The notes: a model not told the origin generated them from the sequence alone. A stretch of DNA of 64,000 nucleotides from Ophiosphaerella korrae (GCA_028456385.1 JALNQF010000024.1:1-64000), one strand, 5' to 3'; positions 12,101 through 24,203 are shown, counted from the stretch's first letter. A program made the numbers and translations.

Positions 12101-12400
12101 CCTGCCGCTTTCCTGGGTGTACGAATATTGCCTCGGGGTTCCGTACAGACGAGGCACGTGAACGCCACGAGAAAACGCACACACCACCACTGGTCTGCAC
12201 ATTCACGGGATGCAAGTACAAGCTACCCTTCAACTCCCCGTAAGCCCTCAAAAGACATGCAAAATTTCCATGAAGCTGTTCCTAAAAGAATATCCAAAAC
12301 AATACCCAGGAGGACTACTGAGGCATCATCTGCAAGTGAATGGAGAGAACAAAAGAATGATGGAAATAGACAAAAGATGTAAGCCCCAAATTCAGTTCAA
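9123..12400 (+). pseudogene. NLR relic: DUF7708-like + NACHT + C2H2 fingers
   Basis: From the ATG at 9123 an N-terminal helical domain of the fungal NLR DUF7708 type runs to about 9715 (SWIWAPIKLMMK, then DHISAFERLVSAYGQI after an intron, then DILEFHRHAYKFFRR). Next come a helical linker, a Walker A rebuilt across an intron (GKPGSG joined to KSTL, intron ~10148-10204), a Walker B-like LIDRIDEC near 10485, MFLWVRL after another intron, and a winged-helix-like segment ending VHFTVQEYL. The C-terminus has two C2H2 fingers (12090-12270). Damage: TAG 9898-9900 and TAA 9904-9906 where CAG and CAA are expected (RE-Q-L-Q-TVAKDE); a one-base loss near 10345 shifting ATLVS away from QILRQNP; TAA at 12241-12243 inside the second finger. 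NLRs sense non-self or damage and trigger cell death; this copy should not make full-length protein. Confidence 0.82.
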
Positions 12401-13990
12401 CATTCACAGAAAGACAGTTTGGGCGAAAGCCAGACCACCCTGCCCGTGAATCGTCAGCAGGGAGTTTTGATCAACCAATTTGCCAAAAGAATGATGGATA
12501 CTGCTAAAGTCGAAGTCCGCGAACGGTTTCAGCGCGACGTTAATGCCTGGCCTGAAGACAAGAAACAACAACTCATCGCCCATGGCGTCAACTTACTGTT
12601 CTTCCGTTTCCGACAGCATGCTGAGATGCTTTATAAAAGGGGTGCACTTAACCACGAGAAACAGCAGCATTAAGTCCCGGGTCAATTGAACGCGAATGGA
12701 ACTTTCAATGGCGAGCACCACGATAATTCTAAGACTGTGCAGCAACCAAACTCCGAAAACTTGAGCGATGTACGGAGTCCATCTGAAAGGTGTAAGTATG
12801 ATGCAAAGGGTCAGATGAATCTACTAATTGTTTGGTAGTGCGAAACTCAAACACGAATCCTAAGTCTCCGGTCGAAATGCGGCACTTCGTTGAGATGTAT
12901 CGTACACAAGCCCGGCGAGACATAATTCCTCATGGATGGAAGCAAGCCGTCTTATTAGAAGAACGCGCCATATTCGGTTTGCAGTTGTATTTGTAGTACC
13001 GGCGGCTGAACCCCCCAAACTCGGAAATAAACAACATGCGTGACTCAGTCAACTTCGAGACGAAGGCTCTTCTAGCCGCCCCAAACAAGGAGCAATATTT
13101 GGTAAACTGCGATGCCAAAATGAAGGCCATGCGTAGCATGCAAGGATATAGAGGGGAAAGGCTAAGTAGCTGGGGTCAAACACAGACGGGCCCGATGGCG
13201 CGTGTCGGATCACAGGACCGAAGCACCCAGAACCGCCAACCAGGAATTCCAACAGGCCGAGATAATCTCGAGAATCAAGATGCGAATAACCTTGGACTAC
13301 CTAAATACAGTGATCGCGTACCAACACCTGTATCAACTCTCTAGCAATATGATTTTGACGGAAATCCTCTACCCCCAATTATGTCCACGCCACCACCCCT
13401 CCCATTCGGCCCTTGGAACAGGCCATAAATTGATCAGATAGATAATATTAATAACATCATTTCCGATTCTCCAACATCTGTAAGGACCTCTGACGAGGAG
13501 TCATCCGAGGTTGAGATGCTGGACTCTAGGCCCCTGCCCTACCGATATCATCCTGTCAATATGGGTGCCTTGCTCACACCGCAAGGCACAATAGATGACC
13601 GTGGTACGTCACTTCAAATCCTCATGTGGCCGTCTAATAAAGCCTCTAGCTACGCAATCGACCTTTGGCGCGGCAATACCAACACAGCAGCAGCAGCAGC
13701 AGCAGCTTCCAATTCAACATACCTCCGACCAAGAACTAGTGAGAAAATATCCTGAACCAACACCTGAGCATAGGCAATTCAACAGTAAAACTAGGGATCA
13801 ACTGAGACACGAATTCTGGCAAAGAACCCAAGCTATGCTCGACTCAGACAAGACTTTCAGCCGCAAAGATCGCTTCGCCATTACGAACTCAGATATCTCC
13901 CTAGTCTCCCCAAGCCTGATTGCTAAAGCGCTAGATCTTTCTGAAAGTGGTTTTTACAGTGTACTGCGACAATTCTCTCTTATTCTGTAG
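12401..13990 (+). pseudogene. Degraded Gln-rich tail, possibly the end of the NLR relic
   Basis: Three protein-like blocks in changing frames follow the zinc fingers in the same direction. One at 12470-12650 contains RERFQRDVNAWPEDKKQQL and FRFRQHAEMLYKRG. One at 12840-13330 contains HFVEMYRTQARRDIIPHGW and ends in a stop near 12994. One at 13595-13990 contains a poly-Gln run, then QLRHEFWQRTQAML. They are rich in Q, N and charged residues and resemble helical coactivator-type sequence, but I do not recognise the family. They could be the C-terminal part of the NLR or a separate broken gene. Frameshifts and stops argue against an intact product. Confidence 0.45.
13685..13705 (+). repeat. (CAG)7 trinucleotide repeat
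   Basis: Seven CAG units read as glutamine in the frame of the terminal block of the degraded tail. Confidence 0.9.
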
Positions 13991-15162
13991 TTTAGCGGAA
14001 CTCTACGCGAACTAATTTCCCCCCAATTTTATTTTTTTGTCGCCAGGATGAGAGGAAAGTTTCAGGGTCCACAGTGCTTGAAGTAACAAAAGACCCAGGC
14101 CACAACAAACCAAGATATTACGAAGAGTACTTTTGCTTTGACGGTTTTGGTAGATTGATAATATGAGCAAGCATCAAAGCAAATAACAAAAGAATAAAGA
14201 GGAGGTATTACACAACAGATTCACAATCCATAAAGGACGAATGGTATCTTGAATGGTATATCTGTTGACTTAATCAAGCCACTGGTATTATAATCAACGT
14301 GAAGGTAGCTGTTGGACCAACCGCCCCCAACTTTCTTGTGCGTGCACTGTTGAAGCAACGTATATGAGCCTGATACGTTTTCAAGTGGTTCAATTCTAAA
14401 CTCAAATTTTTCAACGTGGCCCGTAAAATAGATGTAAACTTGAAGTAGAAAACTTTGACTCTGAGTTGAGGTCTTAATTTAAATGTGTAAGTATTGTGCA
14501 TTCACATTAATAAAGTGCCGTGTACTAGTGGCCGTAGCGCCATCCCTTTGGCCCCTTTCCTTTAATCATTTTAAACAGTCTGTTCATAGCAAAGAGAATA
14601 TATGTTCCCGAACATCCTGCCCATATCTTTATGTTTCTTCCTAGGTGAAATTACACCCCCTTGCCAATTTTATTCGATACAGAGGAATAGCTACCCATTC
14701 GACTCACGTGACAGATGTTTACTAAATGAATGCTGTCGCTTTGCTTATTATGTTTAGTCTGATAGCTATAGTTTCACTTTATATGGTTGGCTGGAGTTAT
14801 GAAGACGCACAACTTTCATCCCTCAGGAGATTACAACAGCTTTTGAAGCACCTATATTGGCAAAAGTTGGAAGCCATGTTACTTTGTCGAACGATCCAAA
14901 CCTTGGCGGCACTGCTGTTATAGGCGTGCAATAGGCGAAAATATAGATGAGGAAAATTATTTTCATACGAACAGGAACGAAGGTTTCTTAACTGCAGCTT
15001 TCTTAAAAGTCACCAAGTTTGCTGATGATTGCTATGTATCATGGAAGTGTCAAATCATTACCGTACAGAGCAAGAAAGTTCTGAGATTTTGCGATGTCTA
15101 CAGAAAGGCCGGCCACTCGCCTAACCTATACAGGGCCTAGGCGACCGCGGTTCAAAATTAAC
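13991..15162. other. AT-rich intergenic region, no gene seen
   Basis: About 1.2 kb between the degraded tail and the stop of the intact NLR. Short frames only, with no recognisable domain or transposon end. Confidence 0.5.
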
Positions 15163-18100
15163 CTAGGTTAAGAAAGGTACGATATCACAATCTTCTTTCC
15201 GATCGAACGTCTCAAATCTTCCTTGTAGCCTACCCCGGGCGTTATTAAGCCGTTGCTTAGCATCATCTATGCCAGTATTGGGCTTGCATTTCCATCCTCC
15301 TAGATCCCTTTCATTATGCAGCAAGACGCCAATAGGGGGTGAGACCTGATATGCAGGAACTAGAATGTTTTGGCTTGGAACCGGTGTGTGAGAGCCAATT
15401 ATAATTTGGGCCATGTTGGTGTTGTCATCCTTGTGATCCTTGAAGCTGCCATAACGGGATGAAGGCATGACTGTAGACGCTGCTCGGGGGAAGAAGTGCA
15501 ACGTTCGCCATTCAGTTGTGCGTGGGAGGTAAACTTCCTTCTGGATATAACACACACTACTAATGCCAGTATCCGCGTTGGAAAAAAGTGGAATTCTCAT
15601 GGCATCCAGTTTCCGTGCACGTGTAGTAAGAAACAACTCCTGATCCGTCCAATGAATGGAGTAAGGTAATCGAGACACATTCAAAGATGCGACAGATCCA
15701 AGGCTGGAAGTAGTCCTATGGATCAGTCTGGGTGGGCTGCGAGTTGTTTTACGAACAGATAGCCTATGTGTCGACACCTGCAAGCTGAGCGCCAGCGAGC
15801 CTTTGCCACTTTCCTCTTTTGCTTCTACTGTCTGAGCTTCTAAAGCGGCGAAGTGTAGGTATTCACCGGCACTGGAAAATCGTGCTTTGATGAAGATATG
15901 ACAGCTCTTGAATCGTGAGCAGCAAAGTAGCCGAGTGAAGAAGGTGTTCGCTTTGTAATCTGCGAACAATATCTCTGAGTCACCAAGCGGCCAGACCAAT
16001 AGTGATTTCGAAGGATGGAACACAGGTGGTGAATCGAATATTGCGCGCGCAATATAGCTTGTGAAGTGAAATGTAGGGCCTTCGTTAGGCCGAGTAGAGT
16101 CGTGAACTTCGAGGGAAATGCGTTGTTTTCCTTTGCTTGAACCCTTACCGAAAATCAATGTGTCCAAATGCCTCGCAGTCTCCACGTCCATATCGCTATT
16201 CTCTTCATCACCTGAATCTTCATAATTACTGAGCGAATAACTACTTTCGACTGAAGAAGAGATGGATATGCGATCTGATTTGCTATCAGACCCGATCTCA
16301 AGGTCAAAATTTTCGACTGCGAAGCCCGAAATCTTGACTTGGTCGTCACCCGTATTCCAAACCTCATCCTTGTTTAGGCTTTCTGATTGCGATATGAAGC
16401 TTTCCAAGTCGTCAAAGTCGGGTACTTCGGCGCCACTGGCAGATGAGCCGAGAGAAGGAGAAGGCATGTCCTGGGCTTCGAGCTCGAGCTCTTCGACTGT
16501 CAGGCGTTCATTTCCCCAGTCGTTCCATTGATCCTCGTCTTCGACCTCGTCAGATAGCATGTCGCTGGAACCGTCACTCCACTCCTCCTCTGCTGAGTTG
16601 TCAGCGACATCAGAATCCGACATGAACAATAAGTCATCTTTCTCCACGTCCTCTGGGGCTATCGCCTTGCGACGGGAGACATAGAAACCCATGATTTTTC
16701 CTCGAGGTTCGATATGCATGTTATCAAGTAACAGTGACTCTGCGGACGTATTACTTGACAAGGTTTCAGCAACCGTGCGAGTTCCATCAGTAGAGTTGAA
16801 TGTTGTTGGCACTATGGAAGACCATGTTTGTTGGTCCACTAATGGAATAATGTGATTCGTTTGTAACACAGTTGTTGTTGCGCCCTGATCAGTAATTGGA
16901 TCGCTGGTCCTCTGATTCTCCCGCTCTTTTACTTCGAGTTGAAAGCGCTCCCTTCGTGTGGTGAAAACGATATGGTGGTGCCGGCTGGCAAACTCGTCTA
17001 TACAGATGTCACGCGTGGCTGTGTTTGCGAGTGGCTGGTAAAGGTTATTATTGTCCCTTACAAAGAGCATTGATCCGATGCGGAGCGACAAAAGATCTTT
17101 ACTCAGAGTAACTGCCTGGGGCTTCCCAAACCCTTTTATAGAAGTTGGAGTGTTGTAAAGTGGCCATGAAATGCTACTAGAACCTACCGTCAGGCTCTGT
17201 GAACGTGCCATGGTTGGTTTGTGCCCGGTAAGATCCCAATGTTGGCAGTGAAACTCGAGCTCAGCATTGTTCTCCTCTCTGTTTATATCGTCAGTCAATA
17301 TCATACTAGCTAAACCGTGTGCAGCATCCAACAAGTGAACTTGAGATAAAACACTGAAAGTCGAAAGATGAAAGTTTTTTCAATCAAGGGCACAAACTTA
17401 CGCTTCTATAAGGGTAATTACGACCATTTCAGTCCCGTTCTCATTGATACTATCAAAGTATCTGGTAGGCGAGGTTGTGGTGAGTATTTTGTTATCGCTT
17501 ATCTGGTAGCTGGTGTAACGAGACGGTCCGCTGTGCATGAAATTATCTGGACCTAAGGTGCCGAAGAAACATCGGTCGATTTCGCCCGGATATGGTGAAT
17601 TGAGTGCTGTAGCCTCGTCTAATAGATAGCCCCAGTCCGATATAAACAGACGATAATCATTCTCCAACGTCTCGATACAATTTGCTCCTAGCCAAGCAGG
17701 GAAAACGCGTTTGATGTGGGGTCCAGCCTCTAAGTCGCTTGCATTCCACCAAAATTGAAATTGCCCTATAATAGGTCAGTGAGTGTGTATATTAAACCTT
17801 ATCACTTGCTCTTACCTCCCACAAGAAGACTTTGTACTTGCAAAGTAGTAAAGAATTGCTCACTCAAGACGAAGGACCTAACTATTTCGCACAGCGTTTT
17901 CCACTCTTGCGCAATTTCGAGATGTTTGTCCCAGAATTTTGCTGCATAAGTCAGGAGATGATGATTGCCAATATCTTCGTCAAGTTTGTCTTTGAAACTG
18001 TCTCCATCCTGATTTAGTAAAGTATCGAAGCGTGATTGCATTAGGTACTTTAAACAAATCCCTGCTAACGTGTCAGGTACGATGGTAAACCTTTCCTGGC

Positions 18101-20167
18101 CATCTTCCATCGTATTCACTGTTCCCTTAGTTAGGAATTTGCGGACGGTGGCATGGGTAAGGGTGCATGTTGTAACCAATCCATGATTGGTTGCCGTGTC
18201 CTGAATGCGAATAAGAGGTTGGCACAATTTCGAGACCTTTTTGCGCATCAGTTTGTGGGATCTGTCGATGTTTTGACCATAGCCAGCCTCGACGGCAGCA
18301 GTGGCTTCACATAGCTCATCAAGACGTAGCGGGCGCTTTGCATATACGATACAAGCAAGCAATACCCTTGAAACTGATGATTAGCGCTACGCTCAAACGC
18401 ACCGATCATTAGAACTTACGAAACTAAGTCACGGTCAGAAGGATCAAGGCCCTTTAGTTTTCTTAGATAGTACTTTTCATAGTTCTTTGGTAGGCCCTCG
18501 TCAATCCGGGCTTGAATCGCATGCAACGAGGAAGCGTTCGCGACTGAGTCCAACATCAATGACGCCCACAGAAAACATCCGTCTGCTTGCTGCCCTAGGT
18601 CTGCTATTATCAAATTCTTATAGCCTTCGTCCATCTCCAGATCGTCCAATACGGGGATTTTATCCTTCAGGTAAATTTCAATGTCCTTACTATTCAGCGT
18701 TGGAGTAACCTCTAGAGTAGGGTAGAGTTGGAGCAGGTCCTCAATGTATGTGATAGGCTGGGAGCTACACCAGATCCTGATGGGCAGCTTTTCGAACGTT
18801 GCGAGATTGATCAGAAATTTGAGAAGTTGCTCCAGACAATACCACCTCAGGCCCTTGTCACACTCTTCGTCCAATCCATCCAGAAAGATGTAAGTAGTCT
18901 TCATACGCTGTAGAAGTTGCCGTAGCACAGATTTGATGTCTTCGGTCTTGGAGCTCGTTGTTGTGCGATGGGTGACAGCATGAATTTCGTCGGGCATGTC
19001 CTCCGTTTGCTCCCATAGGCGATTTGCTAGCTGCTCAGCGAGCGCACGGTACACCTGTAGCGAGGAGAACTCTTCATCGAATGTGTAGTACTGGAAGCAT
19101 ACTGCAGTAGTTTCGGGGCATACGCGCTGGGCTTCTTCGATCGCGTATGCTGTTAACACTGATTTACCAACGCCAGGGGCAGCCTTTACCCAAAGGATGG
19201 GCGAGGGGCTCGTTACGTTTAACCAATCCAGAAACATTGGTTCATTTAGAATCCATGCGCATGTATTGGGATTGCGAGAATGAGTGTGCTCTTCCTGATG
19301 GCGATGGTTACTTTCATTAATTTGTGATGCACCTCCCAACAACCAAGCGCCTAGATCACGCTTTCGGGCGCCCTTTCTTTCTGCATTTCGAATTCTCATC
19401 TCCTCAGCCTGCATCTCAATGAAGGACTTTTGCTCGTCTCTTGCCAACCCCGCAAGTCGGCGCTCTTCCGCTACATTCTCGCGTTCGCCTCGGGCAAGTC
19501 GTTCTTGTATGGCGGGAACTAACAAGGTAATTCTCCGCGCGTTGTTGTCAATACTAGCAATGATCTGATCGATCTTACTAGTACTGAAGGACGCCATTGC
19601 TCGGGTGAGCCGATTTGCAATGCAGCGATTGCACTCTTTCTCTACACGACGCCAGAAGCGGATGATGCCAATGTATGAGGCCTGTAGAAGCATTTGCATG
19701 GTTGCTGAGTCGCCAAATAGTTCTTCGTATTCTGTTAAGACCTCGATGTGAGCGTTGAGGTCACTCAACTGGTCGCTGATCTTGTCGTATAGCTCAAGGA
19801 AGCGTGAACTACTTTGGATCACAACTTTCAAACACCCCCAGATCAAAGCTGTTGGCATTGGATCCGCTTGACAGAGAGTATCTACCACACCTGCATAGGT
19901 TGTCAAGACAGACACTACAGGATTCAGCACTTTGCGCATTCTGCGTGTTGCTGCACGATCCGCGGAATCGCGCTCGAGCTGAACAATAGCCTGTTTAACA
20001 GCGTTTTTATCCAGAGGTGCGCCATTTTCCTGTTGCTGTTGGATGTCATGAATAAATTGTGGTGTCTTGCTTTTTCTGGGCCTCGAGCTCAGGTACTCTT
20101 CTATTGCGCGGGTGAACGACGAGACTGGGGCTGCCGTTGCATTGTTGGTCACTAATAAAGATGCCAT
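15163..20167 (-). CDS. Intact NLR-type STAND protein (DUF7708-like + NACHT + long C-terminal region)
   Basis: Four exons (20167-18420, 18366-17816, 17765-17402, 17353-15163) join in frame to 1,617 residues; the start is the first ATG after a GTG-opened frame. Residues ~75-215 are an N-terminal helical domain like DUF7708. A charged helical linker precedes the NACHT core: Walker A PGVGKS at ~331-336 and Walker B YIFLDGLDEE at ~426-435. Residues ~590-760 form the winged-helix-like region (YAKRPLRLDEL, THATVRKFL). After ~790 comes a tryptophan-rich part (WWNAS, HCQHWDLTG) and FHPSKSLLVWPLG, which looks like a beta-propeller-like sensor region seen in fungal NLRs. A strongly acidic Ser/Asp/Glu insert (~1125-1285) interrupts it. 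No damage was found, unlike the NLR relic to its left. It diverges from an AAA+ ATPase 422 bp away. Inferred role: non-self recognition or cell-death switch. The intron 1 acceptor (AAG) is the weakest junction. Confidence 0.85.
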
Positions 20168-20589
20168 TAAGGAGGACACGTTGGGAGTTTCGATGCTCTA
20201 GGGATCATCTTCAGAATGTCGAGGGTGATCATAATATGAGGACTCAGTGTGGCAGCATGCATGCTGGATGGTGTTCACAACATAGCTTGGGGGCCAAAAC
20301 TACTCCAGTCGTTGGCAACACTAAACGCCACCCTTTAATCGTTGTCGAATCACATCCACGTCATTTAGTTTCAGCTAGCCGTTTGCATTGCTTATCAGGA
20401 TTGATCCGGGGGCAGGCGACACCTTTCATGAAATTCTGTGACACAGCCCCGCATCTAGGTGGGGGAAGGATCTTTTGGCCCTAGGATGGCTGGGTCAACC
20501 GCTTGAGCTTCCCGAAATGATAAGACAACGAGGATTCCGCAAAAGTTGTCAACGCACCAACCCTCGTACAACTTACGATCCGTATCAAA
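20168..20589. other. Shared 422-bp divergent promoter (NLR / AAA+ ATPase)
   Basis: Separates the ATG of the NLR on the minus strand from the ATG of the AAA+ gene on the plus strand. No third gene fits. Its shortness suggests both genes share regulatory sequence. Confidence 0.5.
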
Positions 20590-22855
20590 ATGAACAACTC
20601 GCAGTTAGAGAAAGTTGATAATGGGGAGCCCAGTCCTGGTATTAAACGCGTGGTCACGGGTAAGCCCATGGAATATCCAATCAATGATAGAGCTAACAGC
20701 TACAAGATCAAGGTAACAAATCCCAGCGGCTTCTCAGAGTGGACCAAATGTATGTAATAGTGGTTTCATTAGAGATTCTATAATAGCTAAGGCATTATAA
20801 CAGCTATAGTAGAAAAGACCGTCAGGTCCACTTTGTTCGAACTGCAAAAACCACGCCAAAGCCCGATCGCTTTGGCAAAACCGCGCTGGTTATCCGTCGC
20901 ATCATCAGCCAAAAGGGGCTGGTGGCAGCCACAGAAGTCGACATCAAATCTCCACATTTAGAGGCTCTTTTGAAAGACATGTATGATGGTGTCGCGGGGC
21001 TGAAGCTTAACAAGTCTCCGCCAATTGTTAGTCACGCAATCCCATCTTTTTTGCGATTTTAACAACAGATAGGCCAGCCCCGAGCTTCTTTTCTGGGGAT
21101 CAAACAAGCTGATCCAGATCAAGGAGGAAGAGAAGGAGAAAGAACAGCCGGATCAAGCCATGATCAATGATATAGGCACGGCCTTAAGATTCGTTCAAGA
21201 GGATTACGGCGAACAGGTGGACAATTTGAAGTCTCTCCTTGCAAACGGGGAAATAACGTTCCATCTCCTTTGGGCCATTTTTCCACCCAAAGAGCTTGTA
21301 CTCTCCGAACATCATGGTCACATGAAGCAACAACAGGTTTTCACACTTGCCTCGTCTGGTTACTCCGAACGTGAAAATAGACAAGAGTACTTCTGGGCAA
21401 AGGGAAAGGTAGTCACAGTAAGGAGCATATTTACACTTTTGGTTCATATGCAAGCTAATATGGTGTTTTATCTACTAGCACGACGGCCAAGACTTTGGTA
21501 GGGGTGATTTTGCAGTTGAAATCGATGACTTCGAGGGTACACAAAAGATGGTGAAACTGACATTCTTCCCCATCAAATTTTATCCCAATGAAGCAGCCTT
21601 GCGAACGCGCCTCATCGCTAGAGGGAAGAAGTACGTAGCTTATCTTCGCAACCCTTCTTGTAAAGAGTATCCGATAAACTATGCAGTCGGAGAGAACAAA
21701 GTTATCGCTGAGAAGACCTCACGGGAGAAACTCGTTTTAGAGAAGATAAATGTAAAGGGACGGGTCATGGTTGATCCGGTGGCGTTCTACATCCACAACA
21801 GCAACTCGCAGCTAAACTTACCGGGCGTTTGGCCGGAAGATTGGATGTCAATGGATAACTTGACGGAACAAGACTATCTCGAGTGTGCATATTGGATCAA
21901 CGGCTTCAGTTTGACGCACAAACGATGGTGCGCAATGGCGGTACAGGATATAGAAGACGTTCGATGGAACGTTGAAGCTTTTCAAAAAGTTGCCATCGAT
22001 GCGGACTATCGACAGCTTATACATGGACTGGTCAAGGCACACCGCAACGATGAGGAAACGTTTGACGACATCATTGCGAACAAAGGCCAAGGTTTAGTAG
22101 GACTTCTATCTGGATCTCCAGGTGTTGGCAAGACACTCACCGCTGAAGCTGTGTCAGAGGTTACGAAGCGGCCGCTTTACATGGTACGTTCAACATCAAA
22201 ATGGACTTTAGACTTGTGTTAACTTGTACTTCTTACTTGTAGGTCAGCGCGGGAGAGCTCGGTATACAAGCTGACACAGTTGACAAAAGATTGGATGTAA
22301 TACTAGACGTGACGCGTCGATGGGGGTGTGTTCTACTAATTGATGAGGTTCGTTTGATGCCTAGCGTGCTAGGCATATGCTGAAGTGTAACCAGGCCGAT
22401 GTCTTTCTCGCCGCCCGTGGAGTCGACCTCCAGCGTGATTCGCTTGTCAGTGTCTTCCTGCGACGGCTCGAATACTTCCAAGGAGTGTGCATCTTAACAA
22501 CGAACCGAAAGTCTGAGATTGACCCCGCGTTCCAAAGTCAGTATTCTAACATCTCAATCGACGAGGGTTTTGAGATTAACAGCTTAACACAGGCCGCATA
22601 CACTTTACTCTCCACTACCCAGACCTCAATGAATCAAGTCGACGTGCAGTGTGGACCAATTTGCTTGGTAATGTTACTAAACAATCCGAAGCCAGTAGTA
22701 TCAGCCAAGATGATATCAATATCTTAGCGAAGCATCAACTCAACGGACGGCAGATTAAAAATGTGGTTTCATGCGCAGTTTCTCTCTCACGTGAAAATGG
22801 GCAGTCAATCGATGTAGAGCGCATCGGGAAGCTGATCAAGATGCTCGTAAATTAA
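20590..22855 (+). CDS. AAA+ ATPase with DUF7025-type N-terminal region
   Basis: Multi-exon gene from the ATG at 20590. The N-terminal half (~20820-21900) has the pattern of the fungal DUF7025 domain: a SPELLFW segment, LLANGEITFHLLWAIF, a Y-W-KG segment and DFEGTQKM. The C-terminal ATPase has Walker A SGSPGVGKTLTAEAV (~22110), Walker B CVLLIDEADVFL across an intron (~22330-22395), the VSVFLRRLEYFQG segment, sensor 1 LTTNR (~22500), and the arginine-finger area FQ-SRIHF rebuilt over an intron at ~22536-22589. A C-terminal helical lid follows. Introns are ~20750-20830, ~21041-21081, ~21409-21480, ~22184-22242, ~22348-22393 and ~22536-22589. The first junction is not resolved: the cleanest donor needs an unusual acceptor. 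Such proteins are common in fungi, often beside NLR genes, and are presumed remodelling ATPases; the substrate is unknown. Confidence 0.8.
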
Positions 22856-23992
22856 TTACTGTGAATGTGGCTTCTGCATGCTCTATATGAGGGTATGTTT
22901 TGATCGCACACATTAGCATTTCCCTTTCTTAATTTCTCTACCTTTGATAGAGATCTTAGTTTTAGTCATCTATGCAGTGCGCCATCCCGATAGGGTCTTC
23001 TGTCTTAAATATCTAAACAAGTGTATAGCTTACCCCCCAAAGTATAAGTAGACAGGAGTGGACTTGAAGTACTACTACCTGACCGATCCTTCACTAATAG
23101 ATGTGAGCTTAGTTCTTAGGGTCCTTGGTTCTTTATAGGTACCGAGTCATGAACAAAAATTTCCTACTAGTATACAAATGCGAAGGTACTTAAGCTTCAG
23201 TAAATAAGCGATGCTACTACATTCGATCCCTGTCATTGAGTTCCAATGCTCAGATATCAGCTTTCTGATTGCAGAGCATGATTGGGATGATGCTATGCGT
23301 ATATCATAGTGACGCATGAAAGATTATCTAGTGTTCTTTGACAGATTTTGACAGAAATGATGTGACATGCAAAGTGACTAGATTATTTGCATACGAAACT
23401 TTCCTAACGAATATCAATTTAGTAAAATTTGTTCAGATTGCAAATGGTTTTGAAGCATAGAATAGTGGCGGAAAAACTGTTGTTACATAGCATCAACATT
23501 AATTGAGAACATTTTATGGGTTTGCTGGTACTTTGTGCACCATGCTCTTACTGCTATTACTACTGGAACGTTTGTGTTGTTGCTCGGTATAATCACATCC
23601 ATTTACGTAACAAAGTGTGCCCTACTGAATTGGAGTAGGAAAATACAAGTCATGTATTCTGTTTCGCATGGCAAATCAAGCAATATGAAATCTGCATAAA
23701 TTGTTACATCAAGGTTGGTCAATCGACGCAACAAGCAACAATCCTCGTAGTGCTAGGAAGTGCTATTCGAAAATTAGGTAATGGTAGCCATGTCTCAGAC
23801 AGCGCCTAAAAAATAGTGAACATTGCGTCATACCAATCAACTCAATGCGATGTAATCACCAGATCACTGCCTTTTATGCCGCACCTTGGGTGCATATCTC
23901 ACAGCCAACTACGTCACCTTCGTCAGATTTCCAAAGGCTGGTAGACTCCGACACAAACTGGAAGAGCACATGGCAAAAGGGTGTGCCATGGC

Positions 23993-23997
23993 AGGGG
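23993..23997 (+). promoter_or_regulatory. STRE-like AGGGG
   Basis: AGGGG about 210 bp upstream of the CsbD-like start, matching the stress response element bound by Msn2/4-type zinc-finger factors. Short enough to occur by chance; supported by the nearby CRE and the stress-type gene. Confidence 0.35.
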
Positions 23998-24048
23998 TTG
24001 AGCTGTGAACGCGGTCGCGCCCCAACGCGTGGGGTCCTGATGAGGACG

Positions 24049-24056
24049 TGACGTCA
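24049..24056. promoter_or_regulatory. Perfect CRE palindrome TGACGTCA
   Basis: Eight-base palindrome 148 bp upstream of the CsbD-like ATG. It is the consensus of ATF/CREB bZIP factors, which in filamentous fungi (AtfA/Atf1) act downstream of the Hog/Sty1 stress kinase. The position upstream of a stress-type gene makes function plausible. Confidence 0.6.
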
Positions 24057-24095
24057 TAGCTTCACATGCCCACGATTGTACCGGGACCAAGTGTA

Positions 24096-24103
24096 GATAT
24101 AAA
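24096..24103 (+). promoter_or_regulatory. TATA-like box
   Basis: GATATAAAA about 100 bp upstream of the CsbD-like ATG, at the usual distance for a highly inducible gene. Confidence 0.45.
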
Positions 24104-24203
24104 ACTGGCGGATATCATCTTCGGTCGACGGTCGACACAGATCATTCTACACGCACGATCAGTTTAAACTATACCTCAAACTTGAATTAAACAAAACAAC
24201 AAA

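Larger units (their letters stand above)
22856..24203. other. AT-rich intergenic region
   Basis: About 1.35 kb without a supported gene. The right end holds promoter elements of the CsbD-like gene, listed separately. Confidence 0.5.
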
